64,000 bases of DNA from CBDFHJ01 sp965247635 (GCA_965247635.1 CBDFHJ010000010.1:868001-932000), one strand, 5' to 3'; shown: positions 16,582-26,669, counted from the stretch's first letter. Made by a program: numbers and translations. The notes: generated from the letters alone by a model not told the origin.

Positions 16582-17290
16582 ACGGCCCGGCATCGCCTTG
16601 GAGCGCCGTTGGAACGCGCTTGAGCGCTCCTTAGGAGTGAGGTTCAAGGAGCGGGCACTGCTGCGACACGCAGTGGTGCACCGCTCCTTTTTGAACGAGC
16701 ATCCGGAGCCTGAGTGGGAGAGCTACGAGCGGCTGGAGTACCTGGGCGACGCCTTTCTCGACTGGGTGGTGGCCGACGAGCTCTATCGGCGCTATCCGGC
16801 CTACGACGAAGGAGACCTCACCCGCGCCCGCGCCGCGCTGGTCCAGGGCAGGACCTTGGCGGAGGTGGCGCGAAGCATCGGACTCGGCGGGTACCTTTAC
16901 CTTGGTCAGGGCGAGGAGGCCAGCGGAGGCCGGCAGCGTCGCTCCAACCTGGCGGGCGCGCTTGAGGCGGTCCTTGGCGCGGTGATGCTCGACCGCGGCC
17001 CGCAGGCGGCGCGCGGCCTGGTGATGCGCTGGCTGGGGCCACGCATGGACCGGTTGGGCAGTCGCGGCGCCGCTCGGGACCCTAAGTCCGCCCTGCAGGA
17101 GCTGGCCCAGGGACGGGGCTTAGCGCTACCGGAATACGACGTCATCGAAGCGCGAGGTCCCGCGCATGCCCGGCGTTTTACCGTCCGGGTATGGCTGAAC
17201 GGAGAGATGGTTGGTGAGGGCAGCGGGCGGCGGAAGGTAGAGGCCGAACAGGTCGCCGCGGCCAAAGCGCTGGAACGGCTGCGAGGGTAA
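16562..17290 (+). CDS. rnc: Ribonuclease III
   Basis: RNase III cleaves double-stranded RNA and processes rRNA precursors. The catalytic signature ERLEYLGDAFLDWVVADELY is present, with the later acidic residues in NLAGALEAVLGAVMLD, and the C-terminal dsRNA-binding domain begins at DPKSALQELAQGRG and contains GEGSGRRKVEAEQVAA. GTG 16562 is chosen; it overlaps the end of the DsbA-like gene by 20 bases, and a longer start at 16526 is possible. The gene lies in a run with ftsY, a common bacterial order. Confidence 0.95.
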   Translation: MSLKIDKRPGIALERRWNALERSLGVRFKERALLRHAVVHRSFLNEHPEPEWESYERLEYLGDAFLDWVVADELYRRYPAYDEGDLTRARAALVQGRTLAEVARSIGLGGYLYLGQGEEASGGRQRRSNLAGALEAVLGAVMLDRGPQAARGLVMRWLGPRMDRLGSRGAARDPKSALQELAQGRGLALPEYDVIEARGPAHARRFTVRVWLNGEMVGEGSGRRKVEAEQVAAAKALERLRG

Positions 17291-17384
17291 TCGGCCCGGC
17301 TGAAGCAAGGTGCTTTTGGGCACCGCAAGCGCCTTGCTCGTGGGTGGGGTGCCTGCTACCATCGCGGGGCGGTCTGTGACTTCC

Positions 17385-18368
17385 ATGGTATTCCGGATAT
17401 TTCGGCGTAAAGAGAAAACGCAACAAGCGCTGGCCAAGACGCGCCACGGATGGGGTGGTGGCTTTGGCGCGCTGTTCCGGGATCGCACGCTCGCCGACGA
17501 AGCCCTGTGGGAGGGCATCGAGGAGGCGTTGGTGAGTGCGGACGTTGGCGTGGACACGTCGTTGGACCTAGTCCAGCGGGTGCGCCAGCGCGTGCGGGAG
17601 GAGGGCGTATCGGAGGTCACGGAAGTGCCGGAGCTGTTCAGAGAGGAGATCGCCGTCGTCATGGACCCGGAGGACAAGGGGATCTGGGACTGGTACGACC
17701 AGGAGAACCTCCCGGCCAAGCCCTTCGTACTCCTGATAGTCGGCGTGAACGGAGTAGGGAAGACGACTAGCATTGCCAAACTGGCCCACCACTACGGTCT
17801 GTTGGGCCAGCGTGTGCTCATCGCCGCCGCCGATACCTTTCGGGCGGCCGCCATCGACCAGATTCAGGTGTGGGGGAGCCGGCTGGGCGTTGACGTGGTC
17901 GCGCACAAGTACGGGGCTGACCCCGGCGCCGTGGTCTTCGATGCCTATCAGGCCGCGGTAGCCCGAGACGTTGAGGTCCTCATCGTGGACACCGCCGGCA
18001 GACTCCATACCAAGGAGCCGCTCATGGAAGAGTTGCGCAAGGTGCGCAAAGTCCTGGAACGGCTGGAACCTACCGCCCCTCAGCAGACCCTGCTGGTCAT
18101 GGACGCGACCACGGGACACAATGGCCTCGCCCAGGCCAAGGTCTTTCAGGAGGCAACCGGGGTCGACGGCGTGCTTCTGGCCAAGCTGGATGGGACCGCC
18201 AAGGGAGGCATCGTGGTGGCCATCGCCAAGGACCTGCGACTGCCCGTGCTCTTCATCGGCACCGGAGAGGGACTGGAGGACCTCTCGCTGTTCGACACCG
18301 ACGATTTTGTCGATGCGCTCTTTGACGATGGGAACGGGCCTACCGAGCTTCACCGCCCGCGCACCTGA
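17385..18368 (+). CDS. ftsY: SRP receptor GTPase FtsY
   Basis: FtsY is the membrane-associated receptor for the signal recognition particle. The 327-residue form starts at ATG 17385 (MVFRIFRRKEKTQQ), with a basic amphipathic N-terminus. The N domain includes LADEALWEGIEEALVSADVG. The G domain has VGVNGVGKTTSIAKLA (P loop), AADTFRAAAIDQ, VDTAGRLHTKEPLMEEL, LAKLDGTAKGG and FIGTGEGLEDL. It is short-N-terminal, lacking the acidic A domain of the E. coli protein. Its partner SRP RNA is at 6885. The stop overlaps the next ATG (TGATG). Confidence 0.97.
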   Translation: MVFRIFRRKEKTQQALAKTRHGWGGGFGALFRDRTLADEALWEGIEEALVSADVGVDTSLDLVQRVRQRVREEGVSEVTEVPELFREEIAVVMDPEDKGIWDWYDQENLPAKPFVLLIVGVNGVGKTTSIAKLAHHYGLLGQRVLIAAADTFRAAAIDQIQVWGSRLGVDVVAHKYGADPGAVVFDAYQAAVARDVEVLIVDTAGRLHTKEPLMEELRKVRKVLERLEPTAPQQTLLVMDATTGHNGLAQAKVFQEATGVDGVLLAKLDGTAKGGIVVAIAKDLRLPVLFIGTGEGLEDLSLFDTDDFVDALFDDGNGPTELHRPRT

Positions 18369-21130
18369 TGTTCGAGCTAATCGTTTGGCTGCTCCTTATT
18401 GAGCTTGTCGGCCTCGCCGCCTTTCCCTTGGCCTTTCGAGTCTTTGGGCGGCTGCCCGACCGTGGCTGGACCCTGAGCAAACCCCTCGGGCTGTTGCTGC
18501 TCACCTACGGGACGTGGCTCATCGGCCTTTCCCACACCATCCCCAACTCGCGCTGGTCGGTGCTGCTTGCCTTCGTGGCATTGGGGCTTCTTGTGTTTGC
18601 CGCGGCCAGGCGGTACCGGCGAGAGATAGTGGGGTTTGTCCGCCGGGAAGCGCGGACCCTGTTAGTAGCCGAGACGCTGTTCGTTGGCGTGTTCGTGGGC
18701 TGGGCGCTGGTCCGAGGCTTCTTACCCGCCATCGAGCACACGGAACAGCCCATGAACTTCATGTTCCTGAACTCGGTGGTGGAGAGCCCTCACTACCCAC
18801 CCAACGACCCGTGGCTTGCCGGTGAGCCAGTGAGCTACTACTACTTTGGCTACCTCACGGTGGGCGTGCTCACCTTGCTGTCTGGCCTGGCCACGGCGGT
18901 CACTTTCAACCTCGCGCTTGCTTCAACCGCGGCCATGGCGGCGTTGGCGGCGCTTGGCGTGGTGTACAACCTGGTGCGAATAAGCCAAGGCAGTCGTACC
19001 GCGGCGAGCCTGGCGGGCCTGGGCGCGGCATTTCTCCTCGTAGGCGCCAGCAACCTGGTCGGGACCCTGGATATGGTGCGGGTGGCCGGGATCGGCGACC
19101 AACGGCTTTGGGAGTGGATAGGGGTTGAGGGTCTCACCGCGCCGACTGCCGCCTCTGCCCGGTGGATACCCGCCGACACGTGGTGGTGGTTCCATGCCAG
19201 CCGAGCGGCCCCCGGCTCCATCACTGAGTTCCCGGCGTTTAGCCTTGTGCTTGGCGACCTCCATGCTCATGTCATGTCCATGCCATTCCTGTTGCTCACG
19301 GTTGCCCTCGCGTTGCAGCTGTACCTTGCCACTGGGCTCTTTGCCCTTCGCTCTATACGGGAACAGTGGCCGCTGTACTTGGCTGTGCCGATAGTGTTGG
19401 GAGCTTTGGCGGCTATCAACACGCCGGACCTACCCTTGGGCCTCACCTTGATTGCCGGTGGAGTTTTGCTCAACGCGGCACGGCAGGTCGAAGCTCCTTT
19501 CCAAGGGCTGAGGAGGAGATGGCGCGCGGCCGTGTGGACCATCCTGGCAGGCATCATTTTCTTGGCGGCCGCCATCGCGCTCTTCCAGAACGATGAGGGC
19601 ACGCTCGAGGTCCTAGGCGCGGAGCTTGTAAAGGTCCGATACCTGCTGGTGGCGGAGGGTGTCCTCTTGGCGATAGCGGGCTTAGCGGTGCTCACCTCCG
19701 TGCCCTTGAGGGCAATCGTGTTGGCGGCGGGGATCGTGGCAGCCGCGCTACTGTTGTTTGTCCCCTTCTTCCTCACCTTTGAAAGCAGCGCATCAGGAGT
19801 CCTGCCGTTGCGGGGGTTGCTGACCAGGCCGTTCCATCTGGTGCTGGTGTGGGGGGTTACCGGCTTTTTGGCGTTGGCCTTCTTGACTGCAATGCGCCGG
19901 CCGCTGCTCCAGCCAGCGGGGCTATGGAGCAATAGGTTCTTGGTCTCGGCGGCCGTTGGGTTTGCGCCGGTGGTGCTTTGGCTGCAGCCCGTCTGGGGGC
20001 CCTTGCTCTATGCCGTGATACTGCTTGCCCTTGTTGCGCACCGCCTGGGGTTCCGCTGGACCGGCTTCGATGAGGCGCCCCTCTCCATCGGCTCGGGCTT
20101 CTCTCGAATTGTGGCCGTCACGTTGCTCGTGGCGCTGCTTGTGTACGATGGCATCACCCAGGGCGAGCGAGGCGCTGCTGGTGAGTTCTCGGCCGCCTCG
20201 AGGTTGCTGATAGTCGTGCCCATGGCCATGGTTGTCACGCTGGGCATTTACGGGGCATGGTCGTTGGCAAGGCGTCAGGAAGCGCCTGGAGGCCGGCGGG
20301 ACTCGGGCGATGACTCCGTCGCGCTCCCCAACGCGGCCCCGGTGGCGGTCTTGGGAATACTAGCCGTGGCGGGCATGCTCATCATGGGCGTTGAGCTGTT
20401 CCATGTGGTGGACTTTTTCGGGGGCGATTTGCGCCGGATGAACACGGTGTTCAAGCTGTACTACCAGGCGTGGCTGCTCATGGCGTTGGTGGGCGGGTTC
20501 AGCCTGTACTACGTAAGCCAGCGATGGGACCTGAGACACGCTCCGGGTAGGATTGGTATGGTGGCGTGGAGCACGGTGTTGGTCTTGGCTCTGGGTGCCG
20601 TGCTGTACTATCCGTTGGCGGCTCCCTATACGCGGGTCTTCCACTCTAACGCTGGCTTCGACCTGGACGGCCAGGCCAAACTGGCCAGCAACGTGGCGGC
20701 AGAGTACGACGCCATCCGATGGATCCGAGAGACGCTGCCCCGGGACGCCGTGGTGTTGGAGGCGGCGGTGACCCCCTGCGCCGACAACCCCAGCGGCTGT
20801 AGCGACTGGAACGCCGAGGTGGGCCGCATTGCCGGCAGCACTGGCCGTCCCACGGTCCTAGGCTGGGAGCAACACGAGTTGCAGTGGCGCTGGTCTCCAG
20901 ACCCGCTTGCCGGTCGCCGGGACGACGTTTGGGAGATCTATACGACGACTGACGTAGCGCGGGCGAGGGAGCTGTTGGCGAAGTATGATACTCAGTACGT
21001 GGTCGTGGGCCGACGGGAGCGGTCCGCCTACGGCGCCGAAGGACTGTCGAAATTCTCCGACCTCGGCGAGGCCGTCTTTAGCACCACCGCCGCCGGAGCT
21101 ACTACCACCATTTATCGGCTGGCCTCATGA
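18368..21130 (+). CDS. YYY-type giant membrane protein (DUF2298/TIGR03662-like)
   Basis: A 920-residue polytopic membrane protein with many hydrophobic helices. It has the YYYFGYLTVG tyrosine cluster (after GEPVSYYYFG), TEFPAFSLVLGDLHAH with its acidic His motif, and DLRRMNTVFKLYYQAWLL. These are hallmarks I recall for the Chlor_Arch_YYY family, found mainly in Chloroflexi and archaea and thought to be GT-C-like glycosyltransferases. The soluble C-terminus (about 760-920) has WIRETLPRDAVVLEA. It overlaps ftsY and the next membrane protein by a few bases. A role in lipid-linked glycosylation is an inference. Confidence 0.85.
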   Translation: MFELIVWLLLIELVGLAAFPLAFRVFGRLPDRGWTLSKPLGLLLLTYGTWLIGLSHTIPNSRWSVLLAFVALGLLVFAAARRYRREIVGFVRREARTLLVAETLFVGVFVGWALVRGFLPAIEHTEQPMNFMFLNSVVESPHYPPNDPWLAGEPVSYYYFGYLTVGVLTLLSGLATAVTFNLALASTAAMAALAALGVVYNLVRISQGSRTAASLAGLGAAFLLVGASNLVGTLDMVRVAGIGDQRLWEWIGVEGLTAPTAASARWIPADTWWWFHASRAAPGSITEFPAFSLVLGDLHAHVMSMPFLLLTVALALQLYLATGLFALRSIREQWPLYLAVPIVLGALAAINTPDLPLGLTLIAGGVLLNAARQVEAPFQGLRRRWRAAVWTILAGIIFLAAAIALFQNDEGTLEVLGAELVKVRYLLVAEGVLLAIAGLAVLTSVPLRAIVLAAGIVAAALLLFVPFFLTFESSASGVLPLRGLLTRPFHLVLVWGVTGFLALAFLTAMRRPLLQPAGLWSNRFLVSAAVGFAPVVLWLQPVWGPLLYAVILLALVAHRLGFRWTGFDEAPLSIGSGFSRIVAVTLLVALLVYDGITQGERGAAGEFSAASRLLIVVPMAMVVTLGIYGAWSLARRQEAPGGRRDSGDDSVALPNAAPVAVLGILAVAGMLIMGVELFHVVDFFGGDLRRMNTVFKLYYQAWLLMALVGGFSLYYVSQRWDLRHAPGRIGMVAWSTVLVLALGAVLYYPLAAPYTRVFHSNAGFDLDGQAKLASNVAAEYDAIRWIRETLPRDAVVLEAAVTPCADNPSGCSDWNAEVGRIAGSTGRPTVLGWEQHELQWRWSPDPLAGRRDDVWEIYTTTDVARARELLAKYDTQYVVVGRRERSAYGAEGLSKFSDLGEAVFSTTAAGATTTIYRLAS

Positions 21131-23409
21131 GCACTTCTTTTCCTCAAGACACCCCGCAACCGGTGGAGGCGCCGTCAACAGAGACCAAGCGCGCCCCGCT
21201 CGGGTGGCTCCGTAACTCGACACGCCGCGCCTGGAACGTGTCGCGGCGTCAACCGGAGCGGCTTCGCGCGCGGTGGCGGGGTCTTTCACGCTCCGATCGA
21301 CTCGAGCTAACCGCCTACGCCTTGTTGATGGCGACGGCCCTTGGCATGCGGCTGTGGGACCTGGGAGGCAGGACGCTCCACTACGACGAGATCCTGCACG
21401 CGTGGTACTCCTGGCTCTTCTCGGAGGGCGGAACCTATCACCACACGCCCCTGATGCACGGACCGTTCCTGTTCCACGCGGCCGCCGGCAGTTACTTTCT
21501 CTTTGGCAGCAGCGACGCGGTAGCCAGGCTGGTGCCTGCCCTGTTCGGTGCGGTGCTGGTGGGCATGCCCTTCTTCCTACGGCAGGAGCTGGGACGGCCG
21601 GGTGCGCTGGTAGCCGCGGTCTTGCTTATGGTCTCGCCCTCCATGCTCTACTTCAGCCGGTTCATCCGCAACGATATCTACATGTCGGTGTGGGTACTGG
21701 GCCTTGTCATCGTCATGTGGCGCTACATTCACCGCCCTCGGCTGAAGCTCCTCTTCGCGTGGGCGGTCCTGTGGGCGCTTGCGTTTAGCACCAAGGAAAC
21801 GGCGTATATTACGGCGGTCATCGTCGGCCTGGCGCTGCTGGCGATGGCGTTGCCGGAGCTCCTGCGCTGGGTGGGAGGCAGGCTGCGCTTATCACGCCTC
21901 TCACCGCCAGGCGTGCTTCTGCTGTTAATGGTGACGCTGACGCTGCCCCTGTGGGCCCCACTCCTGGGACTGTTTCAGGACTACGTGGGCGTCATCCTGG
22001 TCAACCCTGACCCCAACAACGAAGCGGCGAGCGCGACCCGCGCTGCCGTCGACACCGGGGCGCCGGCCGTAGGCCTGCGGTACATCGCGGCCTTTGTGGT
22101 GGTGGCCCTCGCGGCGCTGTCGGTGACGGTAGGACTGCTGTGGGACCGCCGTCGCTGGCCGTTCCTGGCGGCGGCGTTTCTCATCGTCTGGGTCACCCTC
22201 TTCACCAACCTCTTTCAAAACCAGAACGGCTTCTTTACGGGGCTATGGGGGTCGCTAGGCTACTGGATAGCCCAGCAGCCCGTGGAGCGAGCGGACCAGC
22301 CGTGGTACTTCTACATCATCCTCGCCGGCAACTATGAGTTCCTGGCGGTGCTGCCCGGCCTGATTGGCGCGCCGCTGTTGTTCTGGCGAGGGGCCCAGTT
22401 CGACCGGTTTCTTATCTTTTGGGCGGCGGCAACCTTCGTGGCGTTCTCCTTCGCTGGCGAGAAGATGCCGTGGCTACTCGTGGGCATCACGCTGCCCTTC
22501 GCGCTCCTATCTGGCCGCTCGATAGGCCTGCTTTTGACCGCTGTTCCTTGGCGCACGGTGCGGAAACTTCGGGCGATGCTTGTGCTGCTGGGTGGGGCAG
22601 CCACACTCGGCCTCGTGGGGATTGCGGGCCTGCAGGTCGTCGGGTCGAGTGAATTCTCGAACGAGCTGGAGTTTTGGGCCTCCGTCAGCGGAGCGGTAGC
22701 CGTGGCGGGCTTCATTGTCCTCCTTACCACCGGCGACCGCCTCAGCAGCCTCCCCCATCGGGTCTTGGACACGCTGAGGGAGGGATTTGACCGATGGCAT
22801 GCCGTTCGCATCAGCATGGCCCTCACCTCCCTGGGGGCGGTAGGACTCATGCTGGCGATGACCGTCTTCGTATCCGGAAGGGCCAGCTACAGCTACGCGG
22901 GCTTCGAGCGCCCCACCGAAATGCTGGTCTACGCTCAGACGGGGCAGGAGACGACCTGGACGGCCCAACAAATTGACCGTCTCGCCCGGGAGTCGGGCAA
23001 AGGCAAGGATGGCCTGAGGCTGTTCGTGGGGCAGTCGGATGCCTTCGGATGGCAGTGGAAGTGGTACGCCCGAGACTACGCCCACGTAACCGAGCGATTC
23101 ATAAATGACGACCCCCTGACGGAGCCGCCTGAGGCGGACGTAGTGCTGATCAGTCGGACCGTGGAAGAAAAGAACAAAGCGGCACTCGAAGGGTTCACCA
23201 AGGTCGGAGAGCTGCACCATCTCTGGTGGTTCCCTAACTCCGTGTACAACCGGCTCTCCCCCGACGGGGTCGTGGATGGCCTCACCACCCGTGAAAGCTG
23301 GCGGGGTGCGCTGGACTACTTCTTCTCGCGTCGGCTGGGGACCAATATGTACCATGCCAACGGGGTGGTGTACGTCGCCGATGAGTACGCGGGACTTGTA
23401 GCGCCGTAG
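21127..23409 (+). CDS. Flippase-activity-associated protein Agl23-like
   Basis: This 760-residue polytopic protein matches the TIGR03663/Agl23-like family by my recollection: a DEILHAWYSWLF motif with LHYDE, the GPFLFHAA stretch, ARLVPALFGAVL, YFSRFIRNDIYM and FAGEKMPWLLVGI. These resemble GT-C dolichyl-phosphate-mannose-type transferases (the D-E in the first loop is typical). About a dozen membrane helices are seen and the C-terminal 200 residues are partly soluble. ATG overlaps the preceding TGA (ATGA), so the two genes form a coupled unit. Together they may assemble or transfer cell-surface glycans. Confidence 0.85.
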   Translation: MSTSFPQDTPQPVEAPSTETKRAPLGWLRNSTRRAWNVSRRQPERLRARWRGLSRSDRLELTAYALLMATALGMRLWDLGGRTLHYDEILHAWYSWLFSEGGTYHHTPLMHGPFLFHAAAGSYFLFGSSDAVARLVPALFGAVLVGMPFFLRQELGRPGALVAAVLLMVSPSMLYFSRFIRNDIYMSVWVLGLVIVMWRYIHRPRLKLLFAWAVLWALAFSTKETAYITAVIVGLALLAMALPELLRWVGGRLRLSRLSPPGVLLLLMVTLTLPLWAPLLGLFQDYVGVILVNPDPNNEAASATRAAVDTGAPAVGLRYIAAFVVVALAALSVTVGLLWDRRRWPFLAAAFLIVWVTLFTNLFQNQNGFFTGLWGSLGYWIAQQPVERADQPWYFYIILAGNYEFLAVLPGLIGAPLLFWRGAQFDRFLIFWAAATFVAFSFAGEKMPWLLVGITLPFALLSGRSIGLLLTAVPWRTVRKLRAMLVLLGGAATLGLVGIAGLQVVGSSEFSNELEFWASVSGAVAVAGFIVLLTTGDRLSSLPHRVLDTLREGFDRWHAVRISMALTSLGAVGLMLAMTVFVSGRASYSYAGFERPTEMLVYAQTGQETTWTAQQIDRLARESGKGKDGLRLFVGQSDAFGWQWKWYARDYAHVTERFINDDPLTEPPEADVVLISRTVEEKNKAALEGFTKVGELHHLWWFPNSVYNRLSPDGVVDGLTTRESWRGALDYFFSRRLGTNMYHANGVVYVADEYAGLVAP

Positions 23410-24078
23410 GCCGCGCGTCGGGCCGACGGAAGGGGCCCCCCGTTGTCATCCTGAGCCTACGGCGTAGCCGAGGCGAAGAGTCTCGCCCCTTCGGGATGCA
23501 AAGACGAGATTCCTCGTCCGCCTCTGGCGACTCTCCGATACGCCCCAATACCGTCGGGGCTATCGAGAGTCTCGATGAGTCCCGACAAGCCGGGACATCA
23601 GCGGACGGAATGACAGTGCGTCCCTTTTCGACTACTGACCTGAGGCAACCCCCGTGGCCATCCTGGTGGCATGGGAAAGCTCGCTCCGATACGACGGAGA
23701 GCGTGACTGGAGTCCCTCGCCATAGTTGTATGGCTCTCAGCGCGGCAGGCTAAGCAAGGCCTCCGCTTTGCCCTGCTGCTCTGCGCCGTGTATCTAGCCA
23801 TGCACCAAATAAGATTGACCCTCTTGGGTTTCTTCGGTGATGAGTCGCCGGTGTTGACCGCGAGCTTCCGGGCTCTGGGGTGCCCCAAAGCACTTCCACA
23901 ACGCTTTCCAGGCGATTGGCGGACAATCCGCGGAAAGGATGGGGGACTACCCTCCTGCTGTTGTGGGGGATGCGCTCTGTCCTTTGGGTACGGGCCCCAC
24001 TAGCATCACGCTACAAGGCTAGCAAGTGTGGGCCGCCTGCGGCCCGCGCGGTCGACCACCACGATCTAGGTAAAACAG
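23410..24078. other. Gap with a dispersed repeat and possible gene remnant
   Basis: A copy of the TCATCCTGAGC ... GAAGAGTCTC repeat family lies at 23442-23520. From about 23715 the plus strand has an open frame including LRFALLLCAVYLAMHQIRL, which looks like a membrane helix, but no start or ribosome-binding site fits and the frame ends at 24003. I regard it as a possible remnant only. Confidence 0.4.
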
Positions 24079-24345
24079 GTGCGGAGCGTAAACCCCATGC
24101 TGGAACCGTTGGAAAGGCTACGCGGAGACTCGCGCGGGATTACTGGGCTGGAGACTGCCATTATCCTTATTGCCTTTGTAGTGGTAGCTTCTGTGTTTGC
24201 CTACACGGTCCTCTCCGCCGGAATCTTCTCCTCTGAAAAGGGTAAGGAGGCCGTCCACTCCGGCCTGAAGCAGACCGGCGGACTATGCAGATGGTGGGTG
24301 GTATTACCGCCAAGATCCCAGCCTCAATGGAGGTATCTTCAAAAA

Positions 24346-25681
24346 GTGTGTAAACAATCAGGCGGTGTACCCTCTCTCTGAACAACACGGGCTCGAGGCC
24401 CAAGAGAGGAGATAGACCGCCCATGAGGAAGGAAAGCACTGAGAGTAGGTCGGAGTCAAGGCCGGAGTGGGAGCAGTTGGAGGATTGGGTGCGAAGCCAG
24501 GTCCAGAGGCTGATCCAGGAGTTGCTGGAGGAGGAGGTGACGGCGTTTCTGGGAAGGGCGAAGTCGGCGCTCAGATCCGACTCGGACAACGATACCGGCT
24601 ATCGGAACGGATACGGCAGAGCCCGGAGGCTTACGCTGAGTTCGGGAACGATACAGCTGAGGCGGCCGCGAGTCCGCGATACCGAGGAGCAGTTCGAGAG
24701 CCGGCTGCTGCCGCTGTTCGTCAACAGGACCAGGAAGGTTGCTGAGTTGATCCCCGAGCTGTACCTGCACGGTCTATCCGAAGGCGACTTCGATCTGGCT
24801 TTGCGGGGGCTGCTGGGAGAGGACGCACCGGTATCGGCGAGCACGGTGGCCCGGTTGAAGTCCAAGTGGAACGATGAGCTTGCCCAATGGCGCAGCCGGC
24901 CCCTAGATGACCTGGAAGTGGTCTACATGTGGGTGGATGGAGTCTACGTCAAGGCTGGTCTTGAGAAGGAGAAGGCGGCAGTACTGGTGGTGGTGGCGGC
25001 CCTGAGCGACGGGAGCAAGGTGGTGGTGAGCGCTGTTCCCGGATACAGGGAGTCCACAGAGAACTGGTCCGATGTGCTCAGGGACATGAGGCGCCGCGGG
25101 CTGGAGTGCCCGAGGCTGGTGGTTGGGGACGGACACCTGGGCATCTGGGGAGCTCTGCGCAACGTCTATCCGCAGGCGGCAGAGCAACGCTGCTGGAACC
25201 ACAAGATCGTAAACGTGCTCGCCAAGCTTCCAAAGCGACAACAGGACCAGGCCAAGCTCATGCTGCGTACTATCCCCTACGCGCCGACTCGGACAGAGGC
25301 TGAGCGGCTCAGGACGGTGTTCACCAGGTGGTGCGGCGACCATTCCTACGAGGCGGCCTCAGAGGCCTTGGAGCGGGACTGGGACCGCATGGTCACCTTC
25401 TATGACTTCCCAAAGGAGCACTGGGGGCACCTTCGCACGACGAACCCGGTAGAATCACCCTTCGCGGCCCTCAGGCTTCGGACCGATGCCGCCAAGCGCT
25501 ACAAGAGGGTCGATCGGGCGATAGCGGTGATCTGGAAAATGTTGATGGTCGCCGAACAGCGCTTCAGGCGTCTGAAGGCCCCTGAGTTGATCGAAGACGT
25601 CTATCTCGGTGCACAGTATGCGGATGGAATCGCCATTGAATCAACGGCTGAGAAGGTCGCCGCCTGATGTCGTTTACACAC
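24346..25681 (+). mobile_element. IS256-family insertion sequence
   Basis: The inverted ends GTGTGTAAAC (24346-24355) and GTTTACACAC (25672-25681) extend inward to CAGGCGG/CCGCCTG with a small gap. The element is 1336 bp and carries one transposase gene. No clear target duplication is visible at the flanks (TCTTCAAAAA at the left, CTATTGACGT at the right), although 8-9 bp would be usual, so an adjacent deletion is possible. Confidence 0.88.
24423..25667 (+). CDS. IS256-family transposase
   Basis: The 414-residue mutator-type transposase has the three catalytic acidic residues in YMWVDGVYVK, LVVGDGHLGIWGAL and TTNPVESPFAALR, with the CWNHKIVNVL motif between them. The N-terminal region (EEEVTAFLGRAKSALR, NGYGRARRLTLSSG) fits the family. 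It appears intact. The stop is 4 bp before the right inverted repeat tip. Confidence 0.95.
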   Translation: MRKESTESRSESRPEWEQLEDWVRSQVQRLIQELLEEEVTAFLGRAKSALRSDSDNDTGYRNGYGRARRLTLSSGTIQLRRPRVRDTEEQFESRLLPLFVNRTRKVAELIPELYLHGLSEGDFDLALRGLLGEDAPVSASTVARLKSKWNDELAQWRSRPLDDLEVVYMWVDGVYVKAGLEKEKAAVLVVVAALSDGSKVVVSAVPGYRESTENWSDVLRDMRRRGLECPRLVVGDGHLGIWGALRNVYPQAAEQRCWNHKIVNVLAKLPKRQQDQAKLMLRTIPYAPTRTEAERLRTVFTRWCGDHSYEAASEALERDWDRMVTFYDFPKEHWGHLRTTNPVESPFAALRLRTDAAKRYKRVDRAIAVIWKMLMVAEQRFRRLKAPELIEDVYLGAQYADGIAIESTAEKVAA

Positions 25682-26547
25682 CTATTGACGTAACCTCCCC
25701 CTCCATTACCGGCGAAAGTTTGGGCACAGGAGACGGGAGCACCACCGTGTTCACCGCTGCCAATACGCTCCTTAAATCGGGATCGGAAACGGTCTATCTC
25801 GCTGCCGTGGCCCAGACCAAAGACACCAACTACACCATCGTCTACGCTACTGGAGCCGTTACGTTTATCTCGGCGACGGTCATTACCGGGGAGAGCCTAG
25901 GAACCGGAGACGGTGCTGCCACGGTGTTTGGCCCCACGGCGAACGCGCCCATCGTGGCAGACTCCCAGACGGTTTATCTCGATGCAGCGCCGCAGACTGA
26001 AGTTACCGACTACACCATTGTCGATAGCACTGATACCGTGACGTTCACGGCCGCCCCAGGCGGTGGGGTTGCGGTAACGATAGATTACACGTCTGTACCT
26101 CCAGCAAGTGGAGTCGCGGTAACCATCGACTACAAGAGGGCCATTGTCGATGAGGTTGTTTTCGTCGTGTCGACCGCGCTGGATAGCGGGGCCATCGATC
26201 TGACTACCACCGTCGATATCAATAGCGATGGGTTGCTGTCCGATGAGGCCAGCAAGAGCCACGTGACCGTCGTGTCGTACATCAGCAAGGACCAGCGAGT
26301 GGATGACATCACTTGGACCAGGACTCAGGTGGGCAAAGGCGACGGCGACGCCTTGCTAGAGCCAGGTGAAAAGATGAGGATTACCGTAAAGTTCACAAGC
26401 CTGAGTCCTGTCCTGAACGAGGAGGACAGGTTCACGATTGAGATCAAACCCGACCTAGGGAGTTCCCTTGTCCTCGAGAGGACCATCCCGCCCGTAATTG
26501 ATGACATCATGGACCTTCGATAAGCGGCTTTGCCAGAGTGGTGGGCA

Positions 26548-26588
26548 AGCCACGGTCCGGATGGCCATCCGGACCGTGGCTTTGTTGC
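26548..26588 (+). terminator. Rho-independent terminator of the archaellin-like gene
   Basis: A long stem AGCCACGGTCCGGATGG/CCATCCGGACCGTGGCT with almost no loop is followed by TTGTTG. It lies 25 bases after the archaellin stop, implying the gene was an independent transcription unit. Confidence 0.8.
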
Positions 26589-26669
26589 GCATAGGCGTGA
26601 CCCCAAGCTGGTGAGTGCGGTAGCCATTATCGCGTCCACGACCTTCCCCGCCCCAAGCGTGTCCGTGCC

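Larger units (their letters stand above)
24097..26523 (+). pseudogene. Archaellin-like (type III signal) gene, frameshifted and IS-split
   Basis: The N-terminus MLEPLERLRGDSRGITGLETAIILIAFVVVASVFAYTV (24097 onward, cited in two parts: DSRGITGLETAIILIAFV and VVASVFAYTV) is an archaellin/flagellin-B-type class III signal peptide and polymerisation helix. After LKQT a 1-nt shift moves the frame; the other frame reads TMQMVGGITAKIPASMEVSS, then the IS256 element begins. After the IS, a 270-residue frame resumes (IDVTSPSITGESLGTGDGST). This part holds two tandem repeats of an ESLGTGDG-VF...DYTIV unit and ends with a conserved archaellin-like C-terminus (GDGDALLEPGEKMRITV). Archaella have been reported in Chloroflexota. 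The gene cannot make a full filament protein as it stands. Confidence 0.75.

Noticed and set aside
23598..23888. Minus-strand frame in the gap after the Agl23-like gene
   Set aside because: Arg- and Ser-rich, overlaps a plus-strand frame with better hydrophobic pattern; neither has a start signal.
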